This document shows positions 35,456 through 43,246 of a stretch of DNA of 64,000 nt, one piece after another (within the stretch, counting starts at the first letter, position 1; each line of letters starts with the position of its first letter). This DNA comes from UBA12481 sp012523435 (GTDB lineage: Bacteria > Bacteroidota > Bacteroidia > Bacteroidales > UBA12481), in contig JAQUCP010000013.1 in NCBI GenBank assembly GCA_028686135.1, positions 13,777-77,776 of the forward strand, given 5' to 3'. The notes beneath the pieces are model-generated. The model saw only the letters and a list, made by a program, of their open reading frames with translations, was not told where the DNA came from and ran no database searches. The position numbers were made by a program, and so were the translations under genes.

Positions 35456-36770
35456 ACACCTGTCTTAGGAGTACGCCAAACCGCGGGCGACGGCCATGGA
35501 TGATGATATTGGCACGGAACAGGCGCCCCCCGATCCAGACCGACAGAATCGTGAATAACACCACTCCCACCAAACCAACCACCAACTGCCAGACCGGAAT
35601 AGTCACCTGGGTAGCCTGACGAATTAACATCAACATCGGGGTAAAGGGAGGGAATAGAGAAGCCCAGGTAGCCAGCCCGCCCAGAGGGTTCTGAATCACC
35701 GGCATCACCATAAACATCGGCAAAATCAAAGGTAACATCGCCGGAAACTGAATGGCCTGAGCATCTTTTGAATCGTTGCATATCGCTCCAAGCCCGGCAA
35801 AAGCACTGCCAACCATGATAATGTGCAAGAGCATATAAATAAAAAACCATGGCAGAATCGAATAAGGAATGAGATCAGCCATCTCAAATCGGTTCATCAT
35901 CAAGATCCCCCCAAGAATATAAATAATGGTGGTAGTCAACGATACAGCTAGGCCACCTAACACCTTGCCCATCATAAACTGCGTAGGTGATACCGACCCC
36001 AGTAAAACCTCAGCGATTCGCTCACTCTTCTCTTCCATCACAGCATTAAGCAGTGTTGCAGCTGACATCATGATACTGATAAACATCAGAAACAAAAGCA
36101 CATAAGGAACTACAATAGCCTCGAACTCATTCGATTTCCGGGCATCTTTGATCCCTCCGGTACGACTGTCCACACGGCTTAAACCCATCCGTTCCAAGTT
36201 GATGGTGCTAAAAAGGTCACTCACAACCGTGGCATCTAAGCCAAGCTCCTCAACCCGGATCTGGCGCAGTCTATCATTCAAAACATACCCAATCCAACTT
36301 CTGGCTTCATCCATCAGCGATTGTTCCGAGTAATAAGCCGCTCTCGAAGCCTCATGCCCCGGAACGGGATGCAGAATATCCGGTCCAACCGTCAAAAATG
36401 AGGTAATCTCTTTCGACCTGACCCGGTCTGATAACTCCAATTTCTGGCGCTCCGGATCCGCCTCATTCAGCTCGATCAACTCAATGTAATAGGCAGGAGC
36501 TTTCTTTTCACCGGTGGCGGAATCCAAGACAAAATTTTGGTTGCGCATTTCAGCGCTCTCCACCAAATGCTGCCCCACCAGCCCCGATTGGTCTATCACT
36601 GCAATCCGCTTATCCGTGAGATCCACTTTATCCTGGGTGAGAGCCATCACGATAAATCCTCCACCCATGAAAATAGGAAGCAGCAACATTGTGATAATGA
36701 ACCCTTTGGTTCGAACAGCTGCGATATATTCGCGCTTAGCGATGACAAGTGTCTTATTCATTTTGGTCAT
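35448..36770 (-). CDS. ABC-2 type transporter permease (NatB-like)
   Basis: This 440-residue membrane protein has an N-terminal membrane span (about 20-45), a soluble periplasmic region of about 150 residues, and five or six spans from about residue 230, the layout of NatB/YhaP-type ABC-2 permeases. VMEEKSERIAEVLLGSVSPTQFMMGKVLGG is the conserved cytoplasmic coupling segment of this group. Its start overlaps the end of the ATPase gene by 17 bases (Met4 would give eight), so the two are translationally coupled. NatAB exports sodium in Bacillus, but substrates of most homologues are unknown. Confidence 0.9.
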   Translation of the reverse strand: MTKMNKTLVIAKREYIAAVRTKGFIITMLLLPIFMGGGFIVMALTQDKVDLTDKRIAVIDQSGLVGQHLVESAEMRNQNFVLDSATGEKKAPAYYIELIELNEADPERQKLELSDRVRSKEITSFLTVGPDILHPVPGHEASRAAYYSEQSLMDEARSWIGYVLNDRLRQIRVEELGLDATVVSDLFSTINLERMGLSRVDSRTGGIKDARKSNEFEAIVVPYVLLFLMFISIMMSAATLLNAVMEEKSERIAEVLLGSVSPTQFMMGKVLGGLAVSLTTTIIYILGGILMMNRFEMADLIPYSILPWFFIYMLLHIIMVGSAFAGLGAICNDSKDAQAIQFPAMLPLILPMFMVMPVIQNPLGGLATWASLFPPFTPMLMLIRQATQVTIPVWQLVVGLVGVVLFTILSVWIGGRLFRANIIIHGRRPRFGVLLRQVFR

Positions 36771-37671
36771 TTCTTTGCGGTTTGGCTATACGGATAAAGA
36801 TATCCTCGAGCGATGGCGAAGCCATCTCAAAGCGTGTCAATCGGTTACGTGTGATCAGCCCTGCAAGCACCTGTTGTGGATCGGTACCCGGTTTGAGCCT
36901 CACCTCCTGCAGGCGGCCAAAATCATGAACCCGGTCGATTCCGTCAATTCCACTGAAATCAACCGCTCCCTCCGCCACTGATACCCGCAGAGTGTCTTGT
37001 CCGAACTGCTCTTGAATCGACTGAAGAGTACCGTCGAGCACCTTCTTTCCGCGGTATATCATAAAGATAAAATCGCACATCTTTTCCGCTACAGTCATGT
37101 CGTGGGTGCTAAAGATCACGGTGGACCCGGTCTTGCGCAAATCCAGGATCACCTCCCGGATCAGCTCTGCATTTACCGGATCAAGCCCGCTAAAGGGCTC
37201 ATCCAGAATAACCAGCTCAGGCTTGTCAATAATGGTGACAATAAACTGAACCTTCTGGCTCATTCCCTTGCTCAGCGTTTCGAGCTTCTTTTTAGCCCAT
37301 GGAGCCAGGTCAAAGCGCTCCAGCCAATAATCAGCCTCCTTCCCGGTATTGGATACCCCCTTCAACTCCGCGTGAAACTGAATCAGCTCTCGAAGCCTCA
37401 TTTTACGGTATAGACCGCGCTCCTCGGGCAGATACCCGATCCGCGCAATCTGACTGCCCGACTGCTCTCTACCAAAAATCCGGATGGAGCCCCGATCTGG
37501 ATATAAAATATTCATGATCATTCTGATCGTGGTGGTTTTTCCCGATCCATTCGGTCCGATAAAACCATAAATGCTCCGCTCAGGAACTTTCAAGGCCAGG
37601 TCATCCACCGCAACATGATGATCAAAGGTTTTCGTAACCCCCTGAATTTCAATAATATCACTCATAAGCAT
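36754..37671 (-). CDS. ABC transporter ATP-binding protein (NatA-like)
   Basis: This 305-residue ATPase partners with the permease downstream. The Walker A motif is GPNGSGKTT, the Q loop lies in GYLPEERGLYRKM, the signature motif is the variant LSKGMSQKVQ, Walker B is LVILDEPFSGLDP, and the switch His is in FSTHDM. The YLPEERGLY and LSKGMSQK variants are typical of the NatA/DrrA-type exporters. The C-terminal 80 residues form the usual extra domain. Met3 (37665) is an alternative start. It begins 75 bases downstream of the GH29 fucosidase stop codon on the same strand. Confidence 0.93.
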   Translation of the reverse strand: MLMSDIIEIQGVTKTFDHHVAVDDLALKVPERSIYGFIGPNGSGKTTTIRMIMNILYPDRGSIRIFGREQSGSQIARIGYLPEERGLYRKMRLRELIQFHAELKGVSNTGKEADYWLERFDLAPWAKKKLETLSKGMSQKVQFIVTIIDKPELVILDEPFSGLDPVNAELIREVILDLRKTGSTVIFSTHDMTVAEKMCDFIFMIYRGKKVLDGTLQSIQEQFGQDTLRVSVAEGAVDFSGIDGIDRVHDFGRLQEVRLKPGTDPQQVLAGLITRNRLTRFEMASPSLEDIFIRIAKPQRNDQNE

Positions 37672-37745
37672 ATCTAAAGATCGTACAGACTATCTATTCT
37701 CTGCAATTAGATTGCCTGTTAAGATGATTGTTACAAATCGGAATT

Positions 37746-39113
37746 CTATTCCAGAATCAGTTCGATAACCGGGATTTCGACCGCAGGTTTAACCACGGGT
37801 AGTTTCAGGTTCAAATCCTCCTTTTTCACATCAACCTTGATCCAATAACCCTGGGGTGCAGTGATGGCAATTTCGGATCCGTCGTGCAGGAACTGGGCAT
37901 ATTTGACTTTACCCTTGTAACCTGGCAGGTTGAAATTCTGCAGGGGGTATTCGATCAGGTGAATATACAATCGGTTCGTTTGAGGATTATAGGTTAGCAG
38001 GCAGTGTTCAGGCACCTGAAACTCTTCGGGGGCCTGAGTGCAACCATAGATCGATCGGCTGTTAAACTTCATCCATTCACCCATGGAGTTAAGGGCTTCA
38101 ACTGCACGATAATCAAAAACTCCACGCGCTGTAGGTCCGACGTTCAGCAGGAGGTTTCCACCCTTACTGACCGATTCGATCAGAAGGCCAAGCAGTTGAC
38201 GGGAGTCTTTCCAGGTCATCTCATCCCGGTGATAACCCCAGGAGCCACTAAAAGTCTGGCAGGTTTCCCATGGGATTCTCTTGCCATCCAAGGTTGGCCA
38301 CTCGGGCACTTTAAACTGCTCGGGAGTAGTAAAATCCCAGCCATCAACATAATCTTTCAAGTCGAGCCGATCGTTGACGAGGATGCCGGGCTGCAGCTCC
38401 CTGACCATTTTCAGCAGCTCGACTGATCCCCAATCCTCGTGTCCTTTGCCATGCTTTCCTGGGAAGGAATAATCGAGCCAGATGATATCAATCTTTCCGT
38501 AATTGGTTAACACTTCACGCACCTGATTATGAAGATATTCGCGATAGCGGTCCCAATTCTTCCCTTGATTGAGCTTAGCGTACTCCTCATCAGAAGTAGT
38601 ACGTTGCGGATGAACGCGATCCACCGTATAATCCGGGTGATGCCAATCGATCAGAGAGAAATAGAACCCCACCTTCAGTCCTTCGGCACGGAAAGCCTCC
38701 ACAAACTCCCCCACTAGATCACGTCCGATGGGAGTATTCGTAGCCTTATAATCAGTGTACTTTGAATCGAACAAACAAAACCCTTCGTGATGTTTAGCGG
38801 TCAACACCACGTACTTCATTCCGGCCATGCGGGCCATCCGGGCCCATTCGGCGGGATTATAGAGATCGGGATTGAAGAGTTCAAAATACTTCTGATAAGC
38901 TTCATTATCCATTCGCTCATGGTTCTTCACCCATTCGTGGCGTGCTGGGAGAGCATATAATCCCCAGTGGATGAACATCCCGAAGCGGTCATGAGTCCAC
39001 CAGGCCATTCGTTCGGCCTTTTGCTGTTCGGTTTCGTTCCCAAGTTTCTTCTGTGGAAATGCGGCAACCCCTGCAAAAAACAGGATCAGCAGGAGGGATA
39101 GTACTTTTTTCAT
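37746..39113 (-). CDS. GH29 alpha-L-fucosidase
   Basis: This 455-residue secreted enzyme removes alpha-linked L-fucose by a retaining mechanism. A signal peptide (MKKVLSLLLILFFAGVAAFP) precedes the (beta/alpha)8 barrel. Family landmarks are WWTHDRFGMFIHWGLYALPARHEW, YVVLTAKHHEGFCLFDSKYTDY and GFYFSLIDWHHPDY; the nucleophile should be the Asp in IDIIWLDYSFPG. The end of the barrel shows SVSKGGNLLLNVGPTARGVF, and a C-terminal beta domain closes the protein. It lies 32 bases downstream of the ThiF/MoeB-like gene. With the GH95 at the left end, two different fucosidase families are encoded here. Confidence 0.95.
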   Translation of the reverse strand: MKKVLSLLLILFFAGVAAFPQKKLGNETEQQKAERMAWWTHDRFGMFIHWGLYALPARHEWVKNHERMDNEAYQKYFELFNPDLYNPAEWARMARMAGMKYVVLTAKHHEGFCLFDSKYTDYKATNTPIGRDLVGEFVEAFRAEGLKVGFYFSLIDWHHPDYTVDRVHPQRTTSDEEYAKLNQGKNWDRYREYLHNQVREVLTNYGKIDIIWLDYSFPGKHGKGHEDWGSVELLKMVRELQPGILVNDRLDLKDYVDGWDFTTPEQFKVPEWPTLDGKRIPWETCQTFSGSWGYHRDEMTWKDSRQLLGLLIESVSKGGNLLLNVGPTARGVFDYRAVEALNSMGEWMKFNSRSIYGCTQAPEEFQVPEHCLLTYNPQTNRLYIHLIEYPLQNFNLPGYKGKVKYAQFLHDGSEIAITAPQGYWIKVDVKKEDLNLKLPVVKPAVEIPVIELILE

Positions 39114-39145
39114 GATATTGGATTTGGTTTACTGTTAGCGATCTG

Positions 39146-39931
39146 TTAGTGTGTTTCAGTAGGGGTGCTTTCTCCGGATAGGGTTAATCGGGTTACCGGC
39201 GCAAGGTTTGGATTACGTTCCAAGTGGAAAAAGTAGTTTTCACATGTTAACGCATTGTAAACGAATATCTTACCACTCAGAATATTTCCAATTCCCAGGA
39301 TCAGCTTAACTACCTCAGTAGCTTGAATCGTCCCGATCAGACCGGCAATGGTTCCGAAGATCCCGCCCTCAGAAGTGGAGGGGCTCTCTCCTGCAGAGGG
39401 AGGTTCGGGGAGAAGGCAGCGGAGTGTAGGTCCGCCCTGGTAATTTAAAACCGTAACTTGTCCTTCGAACTGATAAACAGCCCCATACACCACCGGTTTA
39501 TTCATCAGAACGGCGGCATCATTGATCAGAAATCGCACGGGAAAGTTATCGGTACAGTCCACCACAATCTGATAATTTTCCATGATGGAGCAGACATTTT
39601 CGGGAGTGAGTTTTCCTGGCCACACGCGGATTTGGGCCTCCTGATTCATTTCCCGGAGCCTTGCAGCAGCTCTTTCTGCCTTTGGCAACCCAACCTCATC
39701 AGCGGCATAGAGCACCTGACGATTTAGATTGGACGCATCGATCCGGTCAAAATCAACAATCCCGATATGCCCTATTCCAGCTGCTGTCAGATACTGTAAG
39801 ACCGGACTTCCGAGGCCTCCGGCTCCGATGACCAGTACGCGGGCTACTTTAAGCTGTTCCTGTCCTTTGATGCCAATTTCCGGGATGAGTATTTGCCGGC
39901 TATAGCGCTTTTGTTCGGAGGGGGTTAGCAT
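39146..39931 (-). CDS. ThiF/MoeB/HesA-family E1-like adenylyltransferase
   Basis: This 261-residue protein resembles MoeB and ThiF, which adenylate the C-terminal glycine of ubiquitin-like sulfur carriers. The nucleotide site is GAGGLGSPVLQYLTAAG; DFDRIDASNLNRQVLY holds the Arg that contacts ATP, and DCTDNFPVRFLIND the catalytic Asp. YGAVYQFEGQVTVLNY and GTIQATEVVKLILG are also typical. Most zinc-binding Cys residues of MoeB are lost: the usual CxxC before LxPEPP is reduced to LRCLLPEPP, and the second pair is absent. No sulfur-carrier, thi or moa gene is adjacent, so the partner is unknown. It follows ybaN by 36 bases. Confidence 0.88.
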   Translation of the reverse strand: MLTPSEQKRYSRQILIPEIGIKGQEQLKVARVLVIGAGGLGSPVLQYLTAAGIGHIGIVDFDRIDASNLNRQVLYAADEVGLPKAERAAARLREMNQEAQIRVWPGKLTPENVCSIMENYQIVVDCTDNFPVRFLINDAAVLMNKPVVYGAVYQFEGQVTVLNYQGGPTLRCLLPEPPSAGESPSTSEGGIFGTIAGLIGTIQATEVVKLILGIGNILSGKIFVYNALTCENYFFHLERNPNLAPVTRLTLSGESTPTETH

Positions 39932-39967
39932 GGTTAAGTCGTTGAAAGTGTAAATGTAACGAAAAAG

Positions 39968-40357
39968 TCAATCGGTTTTTTCATCCGACCCGCCGGTTGT
40001 TGGCAGCACCCAACCCATCACAATAGTACCAATCAGCCCAATCACCAGGATGATGATACGTGGCACCCAAGTTTTGATTAAAAGGGTGACAGAGAGCAGA
40101 ATCATGACCCACATCAACAGGAGTGAGCGCATCTTCACTTTTCTCGACAATCCTTTCGTCTCCTGCCACTCTTGAATGTATCGTCCCAGACGCGGATGAT
40201 TTATCAGCCTTTGATACAGACGGTCAGACCCACGGAGATAGCATCCGGCAGCGAGCAAGAGGAAAGGGGTCGTTGGGAGCCCCGGCACAAAAATCCCTAA
40301 CACTCCCAAGCCTAAAAACAGGGAGCCAGCAATAATCCATAGGGGTTTTCTCACCAT
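39968..40357 (-). CDS. YbaN/DUF454 family inner-membrane protein
   Basis: This 129-residue protein has an N-terminal hydrophobic pair (IIAGSLFLGLGVLGIFVPGLPTTPFLLLAAGCY) and two further spans after residue 75. The LGxxGIFVPGLPTTPFLLLAA block is the DUF454 signature, and the following YQRLINHPRLGRYIQEWQ is also conserved. No function is established for the family. It is the first gene after the peroxiredoxin terminator and may head the ybaN-thiF-like-fucosidase run on the minus strand. Confidence 0.88.
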   Translation of the reverse strand: MVRKPLWIIAGSLFLGLGVLGIFVPGLPTTPFLLLAAGCYLRGSDRLYQRLINHPRLGRYIQEWQETKGLSRKVKMRSLLLMWVMILLSVTLLIKTWVPRIIILVIGLIGTIVMGWVLPTTGGSDEKTD

Positions 40358-40369
40358 GAGTGTAAAAGT

Positions 40370-40404
40370 AAAAAAAACGGCCGGTTCAATTCTGACCGGC
40401 CGTT
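40370..40404 (-). terminator. Rho-independent terminator after the peroxiredoxin gene
   Basis: On the minus strand the sequence forms a perfect ten-base stem AACGGCCGGT/ACCGGCCGTT with a nine-base loop, followed directly by a run of T. It begins 18 bases after the peroxiredoxin stop codon and ends before the ybaN start. It closes the PerR-catalase-peroxiredoxin cluster and separates it from the ybaN run. Confidence 0.85.
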
Positions 40405-40421
40405 CCTCTTAATCCTGACTC

Positions 40422-41129
40422 TTACTTTTTGAGGACCTTCTTCATCACTTCATCCTTATCCAACTTCTTCGTGCAGAAGAACCAGTCGTAACAGGTCATT
40501 TCACCTTTACTTTCCATCCGCTCTTTGGCTGTTCCACAGGAACCAGCAGTCGGGACAATCACATCATCACCCGGACGCCAGTCGGCCGGCATGGCTACGC
40601 CAAACTCATCAGCAGCTTTCAGCGCGATCAGCACACGGTACAGCTCATCAAAGTTACGACCGAGGCTCAAGGGATAATAAATGATGGTACGAATGATTCC
40701 CTTGGGGTCAACAAAGAATACGGCACGAACGGCCTTGGTGTTGCTTTCACCTGGCATCAACATACCGTATTTATTGGCCACTTCCATCGTAATATCTTCA
40801 ATCAGAGGGAATTTCACTTCCACATCCTTCATCCCCTTGTACTCAATCTTCTCCTTGATAGTCCTTAGCCAAGCAATATGGCTATAAAGTCCATCGACCG
40901 AAAGACCAACCAGCTTACAGTTTGCCTCTTCGAACTGCTTTTCCATGGTGGCAAAAGTCATGAACTCAGAGGTGCAAACCGGTGTAAAATCGGCCGGATG
41001 GCTGAAAAGAATTACCCAGCTACCCTTGTAGTCGTTCGGGAAGTGGATATTACCCTGGGTGGTAACTGCTTTAAATTCGGGAGCCGCATCGCCAATACGT
41101 GGCATGGCAAAAACTTCTTTTGATTCCAT
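40422..41129 (-). CDS. Peroxiredoxin, Prx6 class (archaeal-type with C-terminal Cys pair)
   Basis: This 235-residue cytoplasmic peroxidase reduces hydrogen peroxide and alkyl hydroperoxides. I use the ATG at 41129 (MESKEVFAMPRIG); the open frame upstream is not family-like and reaches the catalase gene. The peroxidatic Cys is in the motif HPADFTPVCTSE. A C-terminal CYDWFFC motif matches the CxDWWFC of archaeal Prx6-type enzymes such as that of Aeropyrum, where these Cys act in resolving, and an additional Cys lies in SCGTAKERM. The gene is 34 bases downstream of catalase and ends in a clear terminator, so it belongs to the peroxide-stress cluster. Confidence 0.94.
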   Translation of the reverse strand: MESKEVFAMPRIGDAAPEFKAVTTQGNIHFPNDYKGSWVILFSHPADFTPVCTSEFMTFATMEKQFEEANCKLVGLSVDGLYSHIAWLRTIKEKIEYKGMKDVEVKFPLIEDITMEVANKYGMLMPGESNTKAVRAVFFVDPKGIIRTIIYYPLSLGRNFDELYRVLIALKAADEFGVAMPADWRPGDDVIVPTAGSCGTAKERMESKGEMTCYDWFFCTKKLDKDEVMKKVLKK

Positions 41130-41163
41130 TTTTATAGATTTAAATATTTGTAAATTATAATTG

Positions 41164-42627
41164 TTAAATCTTGACATTCAATCCTTTGGCTATCAGTATA
41201 GCCAAGTCCGGGTCGGCCTGATGAAAATGGCCGAGCTGCCGTTGGATGATTTCATCTCGTTTGGGGCCTGAGATACCGTTCATGGCATCCACGATATTCC
41301 CCACAGTATTGATTTGTTCCTTCTCGGTCATCACCTTCCGGAATAGCAGGCCTGGCTGAGTAAAATGATCATCATCATTTTCATTCCGATCATAAGCATC
41401 AGCGGGTTTGCCATCCAGGGGGAGGGGACTTTCACGGTAGGTTATGTCGGCTTCGATGCTATCGAAGCTGTTAGGGTAATAATTTGGAGCAGCGCCACCA
41501 TTGCCATCGACATTCATCTGACCGTCGCGCATGTAATGATTTACTGGATTCAACGGCCGATTGACCGGGATTTGATGGTAATTGGCTCCCAAGCGATAGC
41601 GATGGGCATCCGGATAGGCAAAGATCCTACCTTGCAACAGTTTGTCGGGCGATAGTCCAATGCCATCAATGGTGTGAGAAGGGGCAAAAGCTGCCTGTTC
41701 TACATCGGCAAAATAGTTTGCCGGAATCTCATTCAATTCCATGACACCCACATCAATCAGAGGAAACTCACTATGTGGCCAAACTTTTGTGATATCAAAA
41801 GGATTCCACTTGAACAGGCGCGACTGCTCCTGAGTCATCACCTGGATCTTAAGGGCCCATTTGGGAAAATTTCCATCAGCAATTGCTTCTACCAGATCGC
41901 GTTGGGCATAATCGGGATCAGTTCCTTTTAGTTCCTCCGCCTGCTGACGATTAAGGGTGCGGTTTCCCTGAAGGGTTTTAAAATGAAACTTGACCCACAC
42001 CCGCTCGTCCCGGCCGTTAATCATTGAAAATGTGTGACTTCCATAGCCGTTCATGTGGCGATAGCCATCGGGTGTGCCGCGGTCGCTATACAAAATCATC
42101 ACCTGATGTAGGGTTTCGGGGTTCAGACTGAAGTAGTCCCAGGTCATGGTTGCACTCTTCAGGTTGGTTTTCGGATCCCGCTTTTGGGTATGGATAAAAT
42201 CCGGGAACTTTTTGGGGTCTTTGATGAAAAAAACTGGTGTGTTATTCCCAACCAAATCCCAGTTTCCCTCTTCGGTATAAAACTTGACTGCAAATCCTCT
42301 CGGATCCCTCTCGGTATCAGCGCTTCCCTTCTCTCCGCCAACCGTTGAAAAGCGAACAAAAACGCGACACTGGTTCCCAACCTTACTCAACAGTTCCGCT
42401 CTGGTATAGCGGCTTATATCATTCGTAACGGTGAATGTGCCAAAGGCACCGGCTCCTTTTGCATGGACCACCCGCTCAGGAATACGTTCCCGGTTGAAGT
42501 GAGCCAACTTTTCATGCAGATAATAGTCCTGAAGCAGGATCGGCCCCCGTGGACCGGCTGTCTGGCTGTCCTCGACCTCGTGATAAGGCCGGCCAGCAGT
42601 AGTGGTAAGCTTCTTTTTTTTGTCCAT
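41164..42627 (-). CDS. katA: Monofunctional haem catalase
   Basis: This 487-residue enzyme breaks down hydrogen peroxide to water and oxygen. It is a small-subunit (clade 3-type) catalase by length. The catalytic His55 is in RVVHAKGAGAFG, the distal Asn is in LVGNNTPVFFI, and the proximal haem-ligand Tyr is in RIFAYPDAHRYRLG. QDYYLHEKLAHFNRERIPER is the family opening. It lies between the PerR-like regulator (48 bases upstream) and the peroxiredoxin, all on the minus strand, so joint control by peroxide is likely. The presence of catalase suggests regular contact with oxygen. Confidence 0.97.
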   Translation of the reverse strand: MDKKKKLTTTAGRPYHEVEDSQTAGPRGPILLQDYYLHEKLAHFNRERIPERVVHAKGAGAFGTFTVTNDISRYTRAELLSKVGNQCRVFVRFSTVGGEKGSADTERDPRGFAVKFYTEEGNWDLVGNNTPVFFIKDPKKFPDFIHTQKRDPKTNLKSATMTWDYFSLNPETLHQVMILYSDRGTPDGYRHMNGYGSHTFSMINGRDERVWVKFHFKTLQGNRTLNRQQAEELKGTDPDYAQRDLVEAIADGNFPKWALKIQVMTQEQSRLFKWNPFDITKVWPHSEFPLIDVGVMELNEIPANYFADVEQAAFAPSHTIDGIGLSPDKLLQGRIFAYPDAHRYRLGANYHQIPVNRPLNPVNHYMRDGQMNVDGNGGAAPNYYPNSFDSIEADITYRESPLPLDGKPADAYDRNENDDDHFTQPGLLFRKVMTEKEQINTVGNIVDAMNGISGPKRDEIIQRQLGHFHQADPDLAILIAKGLNVKI

Positions 42628-42675
42628 TGGGTGTTGTATTAGGTTAAGTTAACTATGTGATTTTATGTTCTTTAA

Positions 42676-43140
42676 TTAAGCAATCGAACTCTTTCGATCA
42701 ACCCTGATCGAGCGATGCTTGGATGGATCTTCAAACCGTCCACTAATCTGCAATCTGACCTCATCTATGGTGAATCCAGGAATGGTGTGCTCCTCGAAAT
42801 AGAGTTCCAGCATCCGAGTCAACTCCTCGTTGTAATAATCCTCAATAGAACTACAATCGGTACAATAGATGTGATGATGTGGATCAAGAAAGATATCGTA
42901 CCGCATCACATCACTCTCGGTTTTTACTTTCATCACCATACCCCTTTTAACAAGGGTCTCCAGGATGTGATAAATAGTTCCGGTGGCAACGTTTGGCTGG
43001 GTTTTATGAACAATGCTGGCCACCTCCTCTACGGTAGGATGAGATCTCAGAGAAAAGAGAGCCTCCACTACCGCCAACCGCTGCGGAGTAATCCGCATCC
43101 CATGCTCGCTCAACAAATTCCTGATTTTTGTTTTATCCAT
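42676..43140 (-). CDS. Fur-family transcriptional regulator, PerR-type
   Basis: This 154-residue metal-dependent repressor has an N-terminal winged helix (about 1-80, GMRITPQRLAVVEALF and TGTIYHILETLVKRG) and a C-terminal dimer domain. The regulatory metal site fits PerR better than Fur: Asp82 (RYD) and Asp101 (IED) occupy the places of B. subtilis PerR Asp85 and Asp104, with His residues at 34 and 88-90. Only one structural-zinc CxxC (Cys93, Cys96) is present; the second pair near the C-terminus is missing. Catalase and peroxiredoxin follow on the same strand, supporting peroxide sensing by His oxidation. The gene symbol is withheld because iron or zinc sensing cannot be excluded. Confidence 0.88.
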   Translation of the reverse strand: MDKTKIRNLLSEHGMRITPQRLAVVEALFSLRSHPTVEEVASIVHKTQPNVATGTIYHILETLVKRGMVMKVKTESDVMRYDIFLDPHHHIYCTDCSSIEDYYNEELTRMLELYFEEHTIPGFTIDEVRLQISGRFEDPSKHRSIRVDRKSSIA

Positions 43141-43170
43141 TGGTTTTTACTTAAGAATCGTTCCTAATAA

Positions 43171-43197
43171 GAAACATTTTAAAGTACAAAATGTTTC
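43171..43197. promoter_or_regulatory. Inverted repeat between the PerR-type and GH3 glycosidase genes
   Basis: Perfect ten-base arms GAAACATTTT and AAAATGTTTC (43171-43180 and 43188-43197) flank a seven-base centre. It lies 31 bases before the PerR-type start on one side and 50 before the glycosidase on the other. A second, imperfect repeat TTAAGAATCGTTCCTAA (43151-43167) sits between it and the regulator start. Either could be an operator for autoregulation; neither matches the Bacillus PerR box well. Confidence 0.5.
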
Positions 43198-43220
43198 CGG
43201 CATATCAAAAAATCATTTGA

Positions 43221-43228
43221 TACTTTTG
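43221..43228 (+). promoter_or_regulatory. -7 promoter element of the GH3 glycosidase gene
   Basis: TACTTTTG matches TAnnTTTG and lies 18 bases before the ATG at 43247. It shows that the in-frame codon at 43217 is upstream of transcription and not the start. No clear -33 element is seen. Confidence 0.5.
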
Positions 43229-43246
43229 ATACTAAACTGGTTGGCC

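Noticed and set aside
37703..37715. Short palindrome GCAATTAGATTGC upstream of the ABC ATPase gene
   Set aside because: Five-base arms only; expected by chance and not near a recognisable promoter.
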